This document shows, one piece after another, positions 1 to 6,395 of a DNA stretch of 9,261 nucleotides. The notes beneath the pieces are model-generated. The model saw nothing but the letters and a program-made list of their open reading frames with translations, made no database searches and had not been told where the DNA came from. Positions within the stretch are counted from its first letter, which is position 1; every line of letters starts with the position of its first letter. This stretch comes from JAAZMA01 sp036720245 (lineage in GTDB: Bacteria > Bacillota > Clostridia > Tissierellales > Tepidimicrobiaceae): contig DAIMNI010000076.1 in NCBI GenBank assembly GCA_036720245.1, positions 1-9,261 of the forward strand, in the 5' to 3' direction. Both the position numbers and the translations under genes were made by a program.

Positions 1-1083
1 GGAGGAGGAACTGGAGGACATATATATCCAGCTCTAAGTATAGCCAATGAAATAAAAGATAGACACAGTAGTGCAGAAATTTTATATGTAGGTACAAAAG
101 AAGGTCTAGAGGCAGAATTAGTACCAAAGGAAGGTTTTAAATTTGAAACTATTAGGGTTAAGGGTATGCCAAGAAGCCTTAATAAAGAATCTTTTATAGC
201 AATGAAAGAACTATTTTTAGGCCTTAAGGATTCAAAAAAAATCATTAAAGAATTCAAACCAGATGTAGTAATTGGGACTGGCGGATATGTTTGTGGACCC
301 GTAGTATATCAGGCAGCAAGAAAAAATATAGCTACTGTTATTCATGAACAAAATGCTTTTCCAGGGGTTACCAATAAAATACTTTCTAGATATGTAAATA
401 ATATATTAATTACTTTTAAAGAGTCTGAAAAATATTTTAAGTATCCTGAAAAAATAATTTTAACTGGTAATCCAATTAGAAAAGATATAATGCAAATCGA
501 TAAAAATAAGGCTTATAAGGATTTAAACATTAGCCCAGAAATCCCCTTTATACTTTCTTTTGGTGGTAGTGGAGGGCAAAAGAAACTCAATGATGCAATG
601 TATTATGTAATAGAAAAAAATTCTAATAATCCAAATTCACAAATCCTTCATATAACTGGAAAAAGGTTTTACAAAGAATTTATGGAGGATATAGAAAAAA
701 AGAAAATCAAATTGGGAAAAAGCATAAAAATATTACCATATTTTTATGATATGCCAAAGGGTTTAAATATTGCAGATTTAGCAATAACTTCGGCTGGTGC
801 TATTACTTTATCAGAAATATCAGCTATTGGGGTACCAAGCATATTAATACCTAAATCTTATACTGCAGAGAACCATCAAGAATACAATGCCTTAGCTTTT
901 GAAGACAAGGGAGCTGCTAAAGTAATATTAGAAAAGGATTTAACTGGAAGACATTTAAATGAAATTATAAATAATATTATTAATGATAAGAATAAATTAA
1001 TAGAAATGTCTACAAATAGTAGAAGGATTGGAAATATTAATGCATCTGAAAAGATAGTGGATATTATAGATAATCTAATCTAA
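1..1083 (+). CDS. murG: MurG, lipid II-forming GlcNAc transferase (5' end missing)
   Basis: MurG transfers GlcNAc from UDP-GlcNAc to lipid I at the inner face of the membrane, making lipid II. The frame is open from base 1 and the visible 360 residues start inside the N-terminal glycine loop (GGGTGGHIYPAL), so only about 6-9 residues are missing, lost to the window edge rather than to a mutation. Family motifs follow in order: GTGGY at about 92-96, HEQNAFPG at 115-122, GNPIRKD at 156-162, the second glycine loop SFGGSGGQ at 186-193, and the UDP-GlcNAc binding region SAGAITLSEI (264-273) with ENHQEYNA (290-297). The total length fits the family. An internal ATG at 166 is not the start, because upstream in-frame sequence is clearly MurG. 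The gene is followed by murA after 78 bases. Confidence 0.97.
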   Translation, partial: GGGTGGHIYPALSIANEIKDRHSSAEILYVGTKEGLEAELVPKEGFKFETIRVKGMPRSLNKESFIAMKELFLGLKDSKKIIKEFKPDVVIGTGGYVCGPVVYQAARKNIATVIHEQNAFPGVTNKILSRYVNNILITFKESEKYFKYPEKIILTGNPIRKDIMQIDKNKAYKDLNISPEIPFILSFGGSGGQKKLNDAMYYVIEKNSNNPNSQILHITGKRFYKEFMEDIEKKKIKLGKSIKILPYFYDMPKGLNIADLAITSAGAITLSEISAIGVPSILIPKSYTAENHQEYNALAFEDKGAAKVILEKDLTGRHLNEIINNIINDKNKLIEMSTNSRRIGNINASEKIVDIIDNLI

Positions 1084-1089
1084 TCTAAT
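1071..1089 (+). repeat. Short tandem repeat (TAATC) across the murG stop codon
   Basis: The pentamer TAATC occurs three times in a row and is followed by a near fourth copy (TAATA), overlapping the last codons and the TAA stop of murG. Loss or gain of one unit would still leave an in-frame AAT-CTA-ATC-TAA ending, so slippage here should not change the protein end. Confidence 0.6.
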
Positions 1090-1161
1090 AATCCAAATGT
1101 AACACTTCCAATATATATGCATAATATAATGGTATACTTTTACATTTTTGGAGGTGGGATT

Positions 1162-2418
1162 ATGGAGAAGCTTGTGGTAACTGGAGGTAATAGGCTTAAT
1201 GGAGAAGTAAATATATCCGGAGCAAAAAACGCTGTTTTGCCCATATTGGCAGCTACAGTTATTGGAGGAAATGAGTCTACTTTATTCAATGTGCCAAATC
1301 TTAGAGATGTGGAAATAATGGAAGAAATTCTACTTTCCCTTGGCTGTCAGGTAAAATATATTGGAGATATTATGTGGATTGATTCAAAGCCTTTAAATAA
1401 AATAGAAATACCTGATGAATTAGTTAGGGAAATGCGTTCTTCAATAATATTTATGGGGTCTATGCTTGCTCGAACAGGTGAGGTGAAAATCTCTTATCCA
1501 GGGGGTTGTGAAATTGGTCCTAGACCTATAGATATGCATCTTAAGGCTTTAAAAGAATTAGGAGCTGAAATTGAAGAATCTCATGGATTTATTCACTGTA
1601 GGACTAAAGGCTTAATTGGTACTGAAATACAATTAGATTATCCTAGTGTAGGAGCTACAGAAAATATTATTTTGGCAAGTGTAAAGGCAAAAGGAACTAC
1701 TATAATCCGAAATGCAGCTAGGGAGCCTGAAATTATAGATTTGCAATTATATTTAAATAGTGCAGGCGCTAAGGTAAAAGGGGCAGGAACAAGTGTAATA
1801 ATTATTGAAGGTGTAGAAAAGTTAAAAGATGTCAATCATAATACTATGCCAGATAGAATAGTGGCGGGTACTTATATGGTGGCTTCTGCTATAACAGAGG
1901 GAGAAATTATAGTTAGAAATGTGGTTATAGACCATCTCCAAGCTATTAGTGCTAAATTAAGAGAAGCTGGTTGTTTAATATATACTGATGAAAAATCTTT
2001 AAAAATAGTAGGCCCTAAAAAGATTAGTTCTATAGAAACGATTCAAACATTGCCATACCCAGGTTTTCCTACAGATATGCAAGCTCAAATGATGGCACTT
2101 TTAAGTATTGCTACAGGCACAAGTATAATAACTGAAACAGTTTTTGAAAATAGATTCAAACATGCCGAAGAATTGATTAGAATGGGCGCCAATATTAAAA
2201 CCTTTGGCAGGATAGCAGTAATTAAAGGAGTTAAAGACTTAACAGGAGCTAAAACTGCAGCTAAGGATTTAAGGGGAGGAGCTGCTTTAGTATTGGCAGG
2301 ACTTGCAGCAAAAGGTGAAACTACAATAGAAAATGTATATCATATTAAAAGGGGTTATGAAAACTTTCACTTAGGTTTAAAAAATTTAGGTGCAGATATT
2401 GAATTAGTGGAAATTTAG
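1162..2418 (+). CDS. murA: MurA, UDP-GlcNAc 1-carboxyvinyltransferase
   Basis: MurA is the cytoplasmic enzyme that transfers enolpyruvate from PEP to UDP-GlcNAc, the first committed step of peptidoglycan synthesis. I chose the ATG at 1162 because it follows a strong ribosome binding site (GGAGGTGGG, 1150-1158) and begins MEKLVVTGGNRLNGEV, the usual family N-terminus; an ATG at 1117 in frame would add 15 non-conserved residues. The 418-residue product has the KN pair at 22-23, Arg92, the PEP loop PGGCEIGPRP with catalytic Cys116, catalytic Asp305 in YPGFPTDMQ, and Arg397 in KRGYE. Cys rather than Asp in the loop predicts fosfomycin sensitivity; this follows from family knowledge. In Bacillus subtilis the position between murG and divIB is held by murB, so murA here is a notable local arrangement. 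Confidence 0.96.
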   Translation: MEKLVVTGGNRLNGEVNISGAKNAVLPILAATVIGGNESTLFNVPNLRDVEIMEEILLSLGCQVKYIGDIMWIDSKPLNKIEIPDELVREMRSSIIFMGSMLARTGEVKISYPGGCEIGPRPIDMHLKALKELGAEIEESHGFIHCRTKGLIGTEIQLDYPSVGATENIILASVKAKGTTIIRNAAREPEIIDLQLYLNSAGAKVKGAGTSVIIIEGVEKLKDVNHNTMPDRIVAGTYMVASAITEGEIIVRNVVIDHLQAISAKLREAGCLIYTDEKSLKIVGPKKISSIETIQTLPYPGFPTDMQAQMMALLSIATGTSIITETVFENRFKHAEELIRMGANIKTFGRIAVIKGVKDLTGAKTAAKDLRGGAALVLAGLAAKGETTIENVYHIKRGYENFHLGLKNLGADIELVEI

Positions 2419-2435
2419 CAGCTTTTCGCTGCTAA
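2415..2435 (+). other. Perfect hairpin at the murA stop codon
   Basis: TTAGCAGC and GCTGCTAA form a perfect 8-bp stem around a 5-base loop (TTTTC), with the murA TAG stop inside the left arm. No run of T follows, so this is not a standard intrinsic terminator. It may stabilise or process mRNA between murA and ftsQ, or attenuate weakly. The structure is visible; the function is inference. Confidence 0.5.
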
Positions 2436-2471
2436 GGAAAAATTGGACAGGCAGATGGTGGTGTTAGGGCT

Positions 2472-3227
2472 ATGGAGGCTAATAAAAGGCACAGGAAACG
2501 TAAGAAAAGGGAAAAAAGAAGAAAGATACTATTAAATTTTATATTACTTTTATTTGTTTTTATATTATTATATTTATTTGCATTTAAAACTGATTTTTTT
2601 ACCATTAAAAATATAGAAATAGTAGGCAATAAAAAATTGAGTAATGATGCAATCCTTAATGTATCAATGTGTGTAAAAGGAGAAAATATATTTAAAATAA
2701 ATAAAAATTATTGCCAAGATAGTATAAATAGTTTAGCATATATAAAAGGTGTAGAAATAGAAAGAAGATTACCAAGCACTATAAAAATAAAAGTAAAGGA
2801 AAGGGAAGAAGTAGCAGCAATTCCTTATATAGGTGCATTGGTCTATATAGACGAAGAAGGGTGCATTTTAAATATAGAAGAAAAAAGTGGAGAAATAAAT
2901 CTTCCTCAAATTTTTGGATTGGATTTAGTCAATTTAAAAATAGGAGATTTCCTATTTAAAGGAGAAGAAGAGAAATTAGATTTTCTTAGGATAGGAAAGT
3001 CCAATAATACTTTAAAACAGATGAAATATATTAATTTTTCCAGTGAAGAAAATACAATGCTGGAATTAAAAAATAATATTAAAGTTGCTTTTGGACCCTT
3101 AGATAATGTAAAATATAAACTAAGCTTTTTAAATGAAATACTAAAAGATATTGATAAAAAAGAACTAAAAGTAAAACAAATATTAATGAATAAAGGCGAT
3201 AATCCGATATTAGTAGTAGAGGATTAA
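2472..3227 (+). CDS. ftsQ: FtsQ/DivIB, divisome membrane protein with POTRA domain
   Basis: This bitopic protein joins FtsL/DivIC and FtsB in the divisome and acts mainly outside the membrane. The 251-residue product has a very basic cytoplasmic start (about residues 4-18, mostly Arg and Lys), one membrane segment at about 19-37, and then a POTRA domain at about 43-112 that opens with FFTIKNIEIVGNKKLS and closes with RRLPSTIKIKVKEREEVA. The beta domain follows, with YIDEEGCIL at 125-133, LPQIFGL at 144-150 and VAFGPLDNVKYKLSFLNEIL near 205-224. Length is close to Bacillus DivIB. The ATG at 2472 has no strong Shine-Dalgarno; a G-rich stretch (GGTGG at 2457-2461 and AGGG at 2466-2469) may serve. 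No alternative in-frame start is seen between the murA stop and this ATG. Position before the DUF881 genes matches divIB. Confidence 0.93.
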   Translation: MEANKRHRKRKKREKRRKILLNFILLLFVFILLYLFAFKTDFFTIKNIEIVGNKKLSNDAILNVSMCVKGENIFKINKNYCQDSINSLAYIKGVEIERRLPSTIKIKVKEREEVAAIPYIGALVYIDEEGCILNIEEKSGEINLPQIFGLDLVNLKIGDFLFKGEEEKLDFLRIGKSNNTLKQMKYINFSSEENTMLELKNNIKVAFGPLDNVKYKLSFLNEILKDIDKKELKVKQILMNKGDNPILVVED

Positions 3228-3240
3228 TAGGGGGAATTAT

Positions 3241-3966
3241 ATGAAAAAAGATAACGGTCAATTGGCTATTACTATAGTTTCCTTATTTTTAGGTATTATA
3301 TTAGCTATACAATTTAAAACCGTAAATAAAACTGTTGGTGAAGGAGTGTTACCAACTCAGAGGGCACAGCAATTGGCTATAGAATTAAAAAAAGCACAGG
3401 AAGAAAGAGATGCCGTAACTAAAGCACTTGATGAATCCGAAGCTAAGATAAAAGCATATGAAAGAGGAGAAGTAGATAATAATATGTATGCTGAAAATCT
3501 ATATAAGGATTTGGAAAAGTATAGAATGCTAGCGGGTTACGTAGATTTAGAAGGGCCAGGCATTGTTTTAGAAATACAAGATCCTCCAGCAGATGTACAA
3601 TTTGGAATAGAATGTAGTATAGTAGATGATTTAGATCTTATACTTCAGACTATATCTGTATTAAATGCTGCAGAGGCAGAGGCTATTTCCATTAATGATC
3701 AAAGATATACTACTTTTACAGAAATTGAAAAGGCAGGAGAGCATATAGAAGTAAATGGAGTATCCATATCTTCTCCTATTGTTATAAAGGCTATAGGTAA
3801 TTCCAATACATTAGAATCAGCCTTAGCTCTTAAAAGAGGTATTGTATACACCTTAGAGTATTATGATTATACTGTGAACCTAGTGCAGGATACAAATGTT
3901 AAGATACCAAAATATAGGAAATTAAAAGAATTTATTTATGCTAAGCCTGTAGAGGAAGATAGTTAG
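3241..3966 (+). CDS. DUF881 family membrane-anchored protein, first copy (YlxW/YlxX-like)
   Basis: Function is unknown; in Bacillus two DUF881 genes (ylxW, ylxX) occupy the same place between divIB and sbp. The 241-residue product has a short cytoplasmic start, one membrane segment at about 8-25, a charged helical stretch likely to form a coiled coil at about 38-98, and the DUF881 domain from the GPGIVLEIQD motif (105-114) to the end. Inside the domain DLDLILQTISVLNAAEAEAISINDQR (about 130-155) and the VNGVSISSPIVIKAIG segment are the best conserved against the next gene. The ATG follows AGGGGG at 3229-3234 and lies 13 bases after the ftsQ stop, which indicates co-transcription. The gene is intact and gives the template needed to judge the broken second copy. 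Confidence 0.9.
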   Translation: MKKDNGQLAITIVSLFLGIILAIQFKTVNKTVGEGVLPTQRAQQLAIELKKAQEERDAVTKALDESEAKIKAYERGEVDNNMYAENLYKDLEKYRMLAGYVDLEGPGIVLEIQDPPADVQFGIECSIVDDLDLILQTISVLNAAEAEAISINDQRYTTFTEIEKAGEHIEVNGVSISSPIVIKAIGNSNTLESALALKRGIVYTLEYYDYTVNLVQDTNVKIPKYRKLKEFIYAKPVEEDS

Positions 3967-3981
3967 ATTTGAGGGATAAAT

Positions 3982-4317
3982 ATGAATAGGACAAAAAAAC
4001 CAAATGTGGTTATATTAGTCTTCTCATTATTATTAGGCATATTTATGGCAGGGCAATTAAAGCAAAATATTCCTATGATTGCACCGGCTACATTGAGATC
4101 TATTCAAATGAGCAAAAATGAAATAAATTCAGTGAAAAAAGAAACAGAAGAATTAAGGACTTTAACAGTTCAAAGAAATGATCAATTAAAAATTTTAGAG
4201 AGCATTGCATCTGGGGACGAAAATATTATAAATATATTAAATGAAGAACTTCAAAACAATCAAATTGCTGCAGGTTTTGAAAAAGTAGAAGGCCCAGGAA
4301 TTATAATAAAAATGGAA
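3982..4317 (+). CDS. DUF881 protein, second copy, N-terminal part (interrupted at the N run)
   Basis: This is the first 112 residues of a second DUF881 protein. It starts at an ATG preceded by GAGGGAT (3971-3977), 15 bases after the previous stop. It has a membrane segment at about 9-24, a helical charged stretch at about 38-95, and ends in GPGIIIKME, the opening motif of the DUF881 domain. At 4318 the sequence runs into ten Ns. Read literally, the frame continues through the Ns and a foreign-looking block into a stop at 4420-4422, giving a false 146-residue chimera; that tail should not be annotated. The rest of the domain resumes in another frame at 4374-4380. Treat this and the following part as one gene of expected length 242 residues. 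Confidence 0.88.
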
Positions 4318-4327
4318 NNNNNNNNNN
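4318..4327. other. Run of ten Ns (assembly gap)
   Basis: Ten undetermined bases fall inside the second DUF881 gene. The count is probably a placeholder, so the literal frame across it means nothing. Left of it the sequence is normal for this genome; right of it come 46 GC-rich bases before host sequence resumes. Confidence 0.97.
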
Positions 4328-4373
4328 GAGCTGCCTGTGGCAAAGTTGTGTTCTCCGCTGAGGACGCAAAGGC
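4328..4373. other. 46-base GC-rich block of foreign character inside a DUF881 gene
   Basis: About 27 of 46 bases are G or C (59 %), against roughly one third in the flanking genes. The DUF881 alignment has no room for it: removing it with the Ns and one copy of the flanking ATGGAA (4312-4317 and 4374-4379) restores an unbroken domain. It has an internal hairpin, GTTCTC/GAGGAC around CGCT. It is too short to assign to a protein. It may be a chimeric or contaminant contig end, or the right end of an inserted element. Confidence 0.8.
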
Positions 4374-4772
4374 ATGGAAGATAATATGCTGGAAACTGCT
4401 TTTGGACAAGAATATGATTTAGATGTGATTCATGATATAGATGTACTAAGAATCATTAATGATTTGAGAGGGGCAGGAGCAGAGGCTATAGATATTAATG
4501 GACAGCGAGTCCTATCAATATCAGAAATAAAATGTGGAGGACCCATAATTAGAGTTAATGGAAGAAGCGTTGGCTCTCCATTTTATATATCAGCAATTGG
4601 GGATCCAAAATTATTAAATGCTGCAATAAATGCACCTAATACCTATGCTTATGCTCTAAGAACCATAGATCAATTAAATATTGAAACTACTGTAGAGGAT
4701 CGCATTGTAATACCAGCTTATAAGGGTAGGTTTAATTATATATATGCAAATCCATCAGAAGAGGGTGATTAA
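4374..4772 (+). CDS. DUF881 protein, second copy, C-terminal part
   Basis: This holds the rest of the second DUF881 domain, from EDNMLETAFGQEYDLDVIHDIDVL to the end FNYIYANPSEEGD. The ATG at 4374 is an internal Met-Glu that duplicates the last two codons before the gap, so it is not a true start and has no ribosome binding site. Fused after residue 112 of the N-terminal part, it gives 242 residues against 241 for the first copy. Across the join, GPGIIIKME-DNMLETAFG aligns with GPGIVLEIQDPPADVQFG, and AGAEAIDINGQR aligns with AEAEAISINDQR. The reading frame here differs from the N-terminal part only because of the gap block. The stop at 4770-4772 nearly touches the sbp start, as expected in an operon. 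Confidence 0.87.
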   Translation: MEDNMLETAFGQEYDLDVIHDIDVLRIINDLRGAGAEAIDINGQRVLSISEIKCGGPIIRVNGRSVGSPFYISAIGDPKLLNAAINAPNTYAYALRTIDQLNIETTVEDRIVIPAYKGRFNYIYANPSEEGD

Positions 4773-4773
4773 T

Positions 4774-5127
4774 ATGTTTTTTGCATTAATAGGTATATTA
4801 TTGGGATTAGCAATAGGATTAATGCTTCCATATACCTATAATACTGCTTACTCACTATATATTTCAGTTGCTATATTGGCTTGTTTAGACTCCGTATTTG
4901 GAGGAATAAAGGCCAATTTAGAAAATAAATTTGATACTAGTATTTTTATATCAGGCTTTTTTGGTAATGCTATTTTAGCAGCCTTTTTAGCATATATAGG
5001 TGATAGACTAGGTGTGCCTTTATATTATGCTGCAATATTCACCTTTGGTGGAAGATTATTTGAAAACTTTGCTAGCATTAGAAGAATTTTATTACGCAGA
5101 AGAAAAGAAAGGGAGGACAGACAATAA
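4774..5127 (+). CDS. sbp: Sbp, small basic membrane protein (DUF1290)
   Basis: Sbp is a small integral membrane protein of unknown function that is conserved between the DUF881 genes and ftsA or ftsZ in Firmicutes. I chose the ATG at 4774, one base after the DUF881 stop, with GAGGGTGAT at 4761-4769 as ribosome binding site lying inside the end of the previous gene; an upstream in-frame ATG at 4744 would add ten residues without support. The 117-residue product has hydrophobic segments at about 2-19, 26-44 and 57-77, possibly another at 82-98, the conserved ACLDSVFGGIKA (36-47), and a highly basic end (RRILLRRRKER). The usual length is about 120 residues, so it is complete. Confidence 0.9.
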   Translation: MFFALIGILLGLAIGLMLPYTYNTAYSLYISVAILACLDSVFGGIKANLENKFDTSIFISGFFGNAILAAFLAYIGDRLGVPLYYAAIFTFGGRLFENFASIRRILLRRRKEREDRQ

Positions 5128-5148
5128 ATAGAATAGGAGGGGGAAATT

Positions 5149-6222
5149 GTGTTTGACTTTGATGTAGATGTGGAAGAATTTGCATTAATAAAGGTTATTG
5201 GAGTTGGCGGCGGAGGGAATAATGCAGTTAATAGAATGATTGAATGTGGTGTTAAAGGAATTGAATTTATTGCATTAAATACAGATAGACAGGCACTTAA
5301 ATCATCTAGAGCTGAAAATAAATTGCAAATAGGTGAAAAGCTAACTAGAGGATTAGGTGCTGGAGCTAATCCAGAAATTGGCATGAAGGCTGCTGAAGAA
5401 AATAAAAATGAAATTACAGAAGCCCTAAAGGGAGCTGATATGGTATTTATAACTGCAGGAATGGGCGGTGGAACAGGCACTGGTGCTACACCAATAGTTG
5501 CAGAAGTGGCTAGGGAATTAGGCATACTTACTGTTGGAGTTGTTACTAAGCCCTTTACTTTTGAGGGAAGAAGAAGGGCAATTCATGCAGAAAAGGGCAT
5601 TGAAGAATTGAAAACTAAAGTTGATACCTTAGTTATTATACCCAATGATCGTCTATTGCAGGTAGCAGAAAAAAAGACTACTATGGTAGAAGCTTTTGCA
5701 ATGGCAGATGAAGTACTTAAACAAGGAATACAGGGAATTTCTGATTTAATTGCAGTGCCAAATTTAATTAATTTAGACTTTGCTGATGTAAAGACTATAA
5801 TGCAGGATCAAGGAATTGCACATATGGGTATAGGTAAGGCTACTGGAGAAAACCGTGCTGTAGATGCAGCTAAACAGGCCATTAAATCTCCATTATTAGA
5901 AACCTCCATTGATGGGGCCAAGGCGGTATTATTAAATATTACTGGTGGGGAGGACCTAGGTTTATTTGAAGTCAATGAGGCTGCGGATTTAATTAGACAA
6001 TCAGTAGATAAGGATGCTAATATTATCTTTGGCGCTGGTATAGATGAGAGCTTAAAAGATGAAATAAAAATAACAGTAATTGCGACAGGATTTGATGCAG
6101 AAAGAGGAAGAAGAATAGTTGGAGGTTTGGAAACTGGAATCAGTGAGGAAAGTGCTGCTACTAGCCAAATTGATTTAGAAGACTTAGATATTCCACCCTT
6201 TTTAAGAAAAGGTAATAGATAA
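5149..6222 (+). CDS. ftsZ: FtsZ, tubulin-like cell division GTPase
   Basis: FtsZ polymerises with GTP into the Z ring that recruits the divisome. Translation starts at GTG 5149 after a very strong AGGAGGGGG (5135-5143); no ATG competes. The 357-residue product has the nucleotide-binding start IGVGGGGNNAVNRM (17-30), the tubulin signature GGGTGTG (106-112), and the T7 loop NLDFAD (208-213) with the catalytic aspartates. The core ends near residue 317. The linker is only about 25-30 residues, then the conserved C-terminal peptide LDIPPFLR (346-353) and a short basic tail. That peptide is the docking site for FtsA and SepF in other bacteria. No ftsA lies upstream, where Bacillus has it. The gene is followed by a terminator, so it likely ends the division operon. 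Confidence 0.98.
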   Translation: MFDFDVDVEEFALIKVIGVGGGGNNAVNRMIECGVKGIEFIALNTDRQALKSSRAENKLQIGEKLTRGLGAGANPEIGMKAAEENKNEITEALKGADMVFITAGMGGGTGTGATPIVAEVARELGILTVGVVTKPFTFEGRRRAIHAEKGIEELKTKVDTLVIIPNDRLLQVAEKKTTMVEAFAMADEVLKQGIQGISDLIAVPNLINLDFADVKTIMQDQGIAHMGIGKATGENRAVDAAKQAIKSPLLETSIDGAKAVLLNITGGEDLGLFEVNEAADLIRQSVDKDANIIFGAGIDESLKDEIKITVIATGFDAERGRRIVGGLETGISEESAATSQIDLEDLDIPPFLRKGNR

Positions 6223-6223
6223 A

Positions 6224-6244
6224 TAATGAAAATTTAATGAAAAT
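6224..6244 (+). repeat. 11-bp tandem repeat with helically phased A-tracts after ftsZ
   Basis: TAATGAAAAT occurs at 6224-6233 and again at 6235-6244, an 11-bp period. Its A-tracts (6229-6232, 6240-6243) are in phase with the A7 run at 6251-6257, which opens the terminator. Such phasing is expected to bend DNA; a functional role here is inference. Confidence 0.45.
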
Positions 6245-6250
6245 AATGTA

Positions 6251-6286
6251 AAAAAACGTTTCTCGAAGTAGAGAATCGTTTTTTTT
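6251..6286 (+). terminator. Intrinsic terminator of the ftsZ transcript
   Basis: A7-CG-T-TTCTC pairs with GAGAA-T-CG-T7 around a six-base loop (GAAGTA), with one T-T mismatch in the stem. Seven Ts follow the GC part on the + strand and seven As precede it, so it could also stop transcription from the other direction. It separates the division genes from the sporulation genes 29 bases after the ftsZ stop. Confidence 0.88.
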
Positions 6287-6298
6287 ATTTACTATATT

Positions 6299-6331
6299 AT
6301 GACATTTTATTAGGGTGAAAAAATATATAAT
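6299..6331 (+). promoter_or_regulatory. Candidate spoIIG promoter with 21-bp spacer
   Basis: ATGACA (6299-6304, 5 of 6 to TTGACA) and a perfect TATAAT (6326-6331) are 21 bp apart, too far for an ordinary SigA promoter. The Bacillus subtilis spoIIG promoter, activated by Spo0A, is known for a comparable 22-bp spacer. Imperfect Spo0A-box-like heptamers (TATGACA at 6298-6304, ATGGACA at 6330-6336; each 5 of 7 to TTCGACA) overlap or flank these elements, but none is a good match. Confidence 0.4.
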
Positions 6332-6395
6332 GGACATAATTACAATATTCTTTGAATAGGATTTTAGTATAAATATTTTATAGGGGGAGGTTTTA

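Noticed and set aside
1098..1130. TATAAT (1125-1130) upstream of murA as a promoter
   Set aside because: No acceptable -35 lies 16-18 bp upstream; the nearest weak match is 21 bp away. In such AT-rich DNA a lone TATAAT is expected by chance.
1117..1161. Upstream in-frame ATG for murA adding 15 residues
   Set aside because: The added residues are not like MurA, and the ribosome binding site fits the ATG at 1162.
3241..4772. The DUF881 pair as a new toxin-antitoxin or defence module
   Set aside because: Both copies are membrane-anchored proteins with the same domain order and conserved position as Bacillus ylxW/ylxX, so this is ordinary dcw content.
5025..5525. Long minus-strand open frame of 166 residues opposite sbp and ftsZ
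   Set aside because: It is antisense to well-identified genes, its composition (Pro, Ser, Ala rich) mirrors their codons, and it has no recognisable protein pattern. Other minus-strand frames in the window were dismissed for the same reason.
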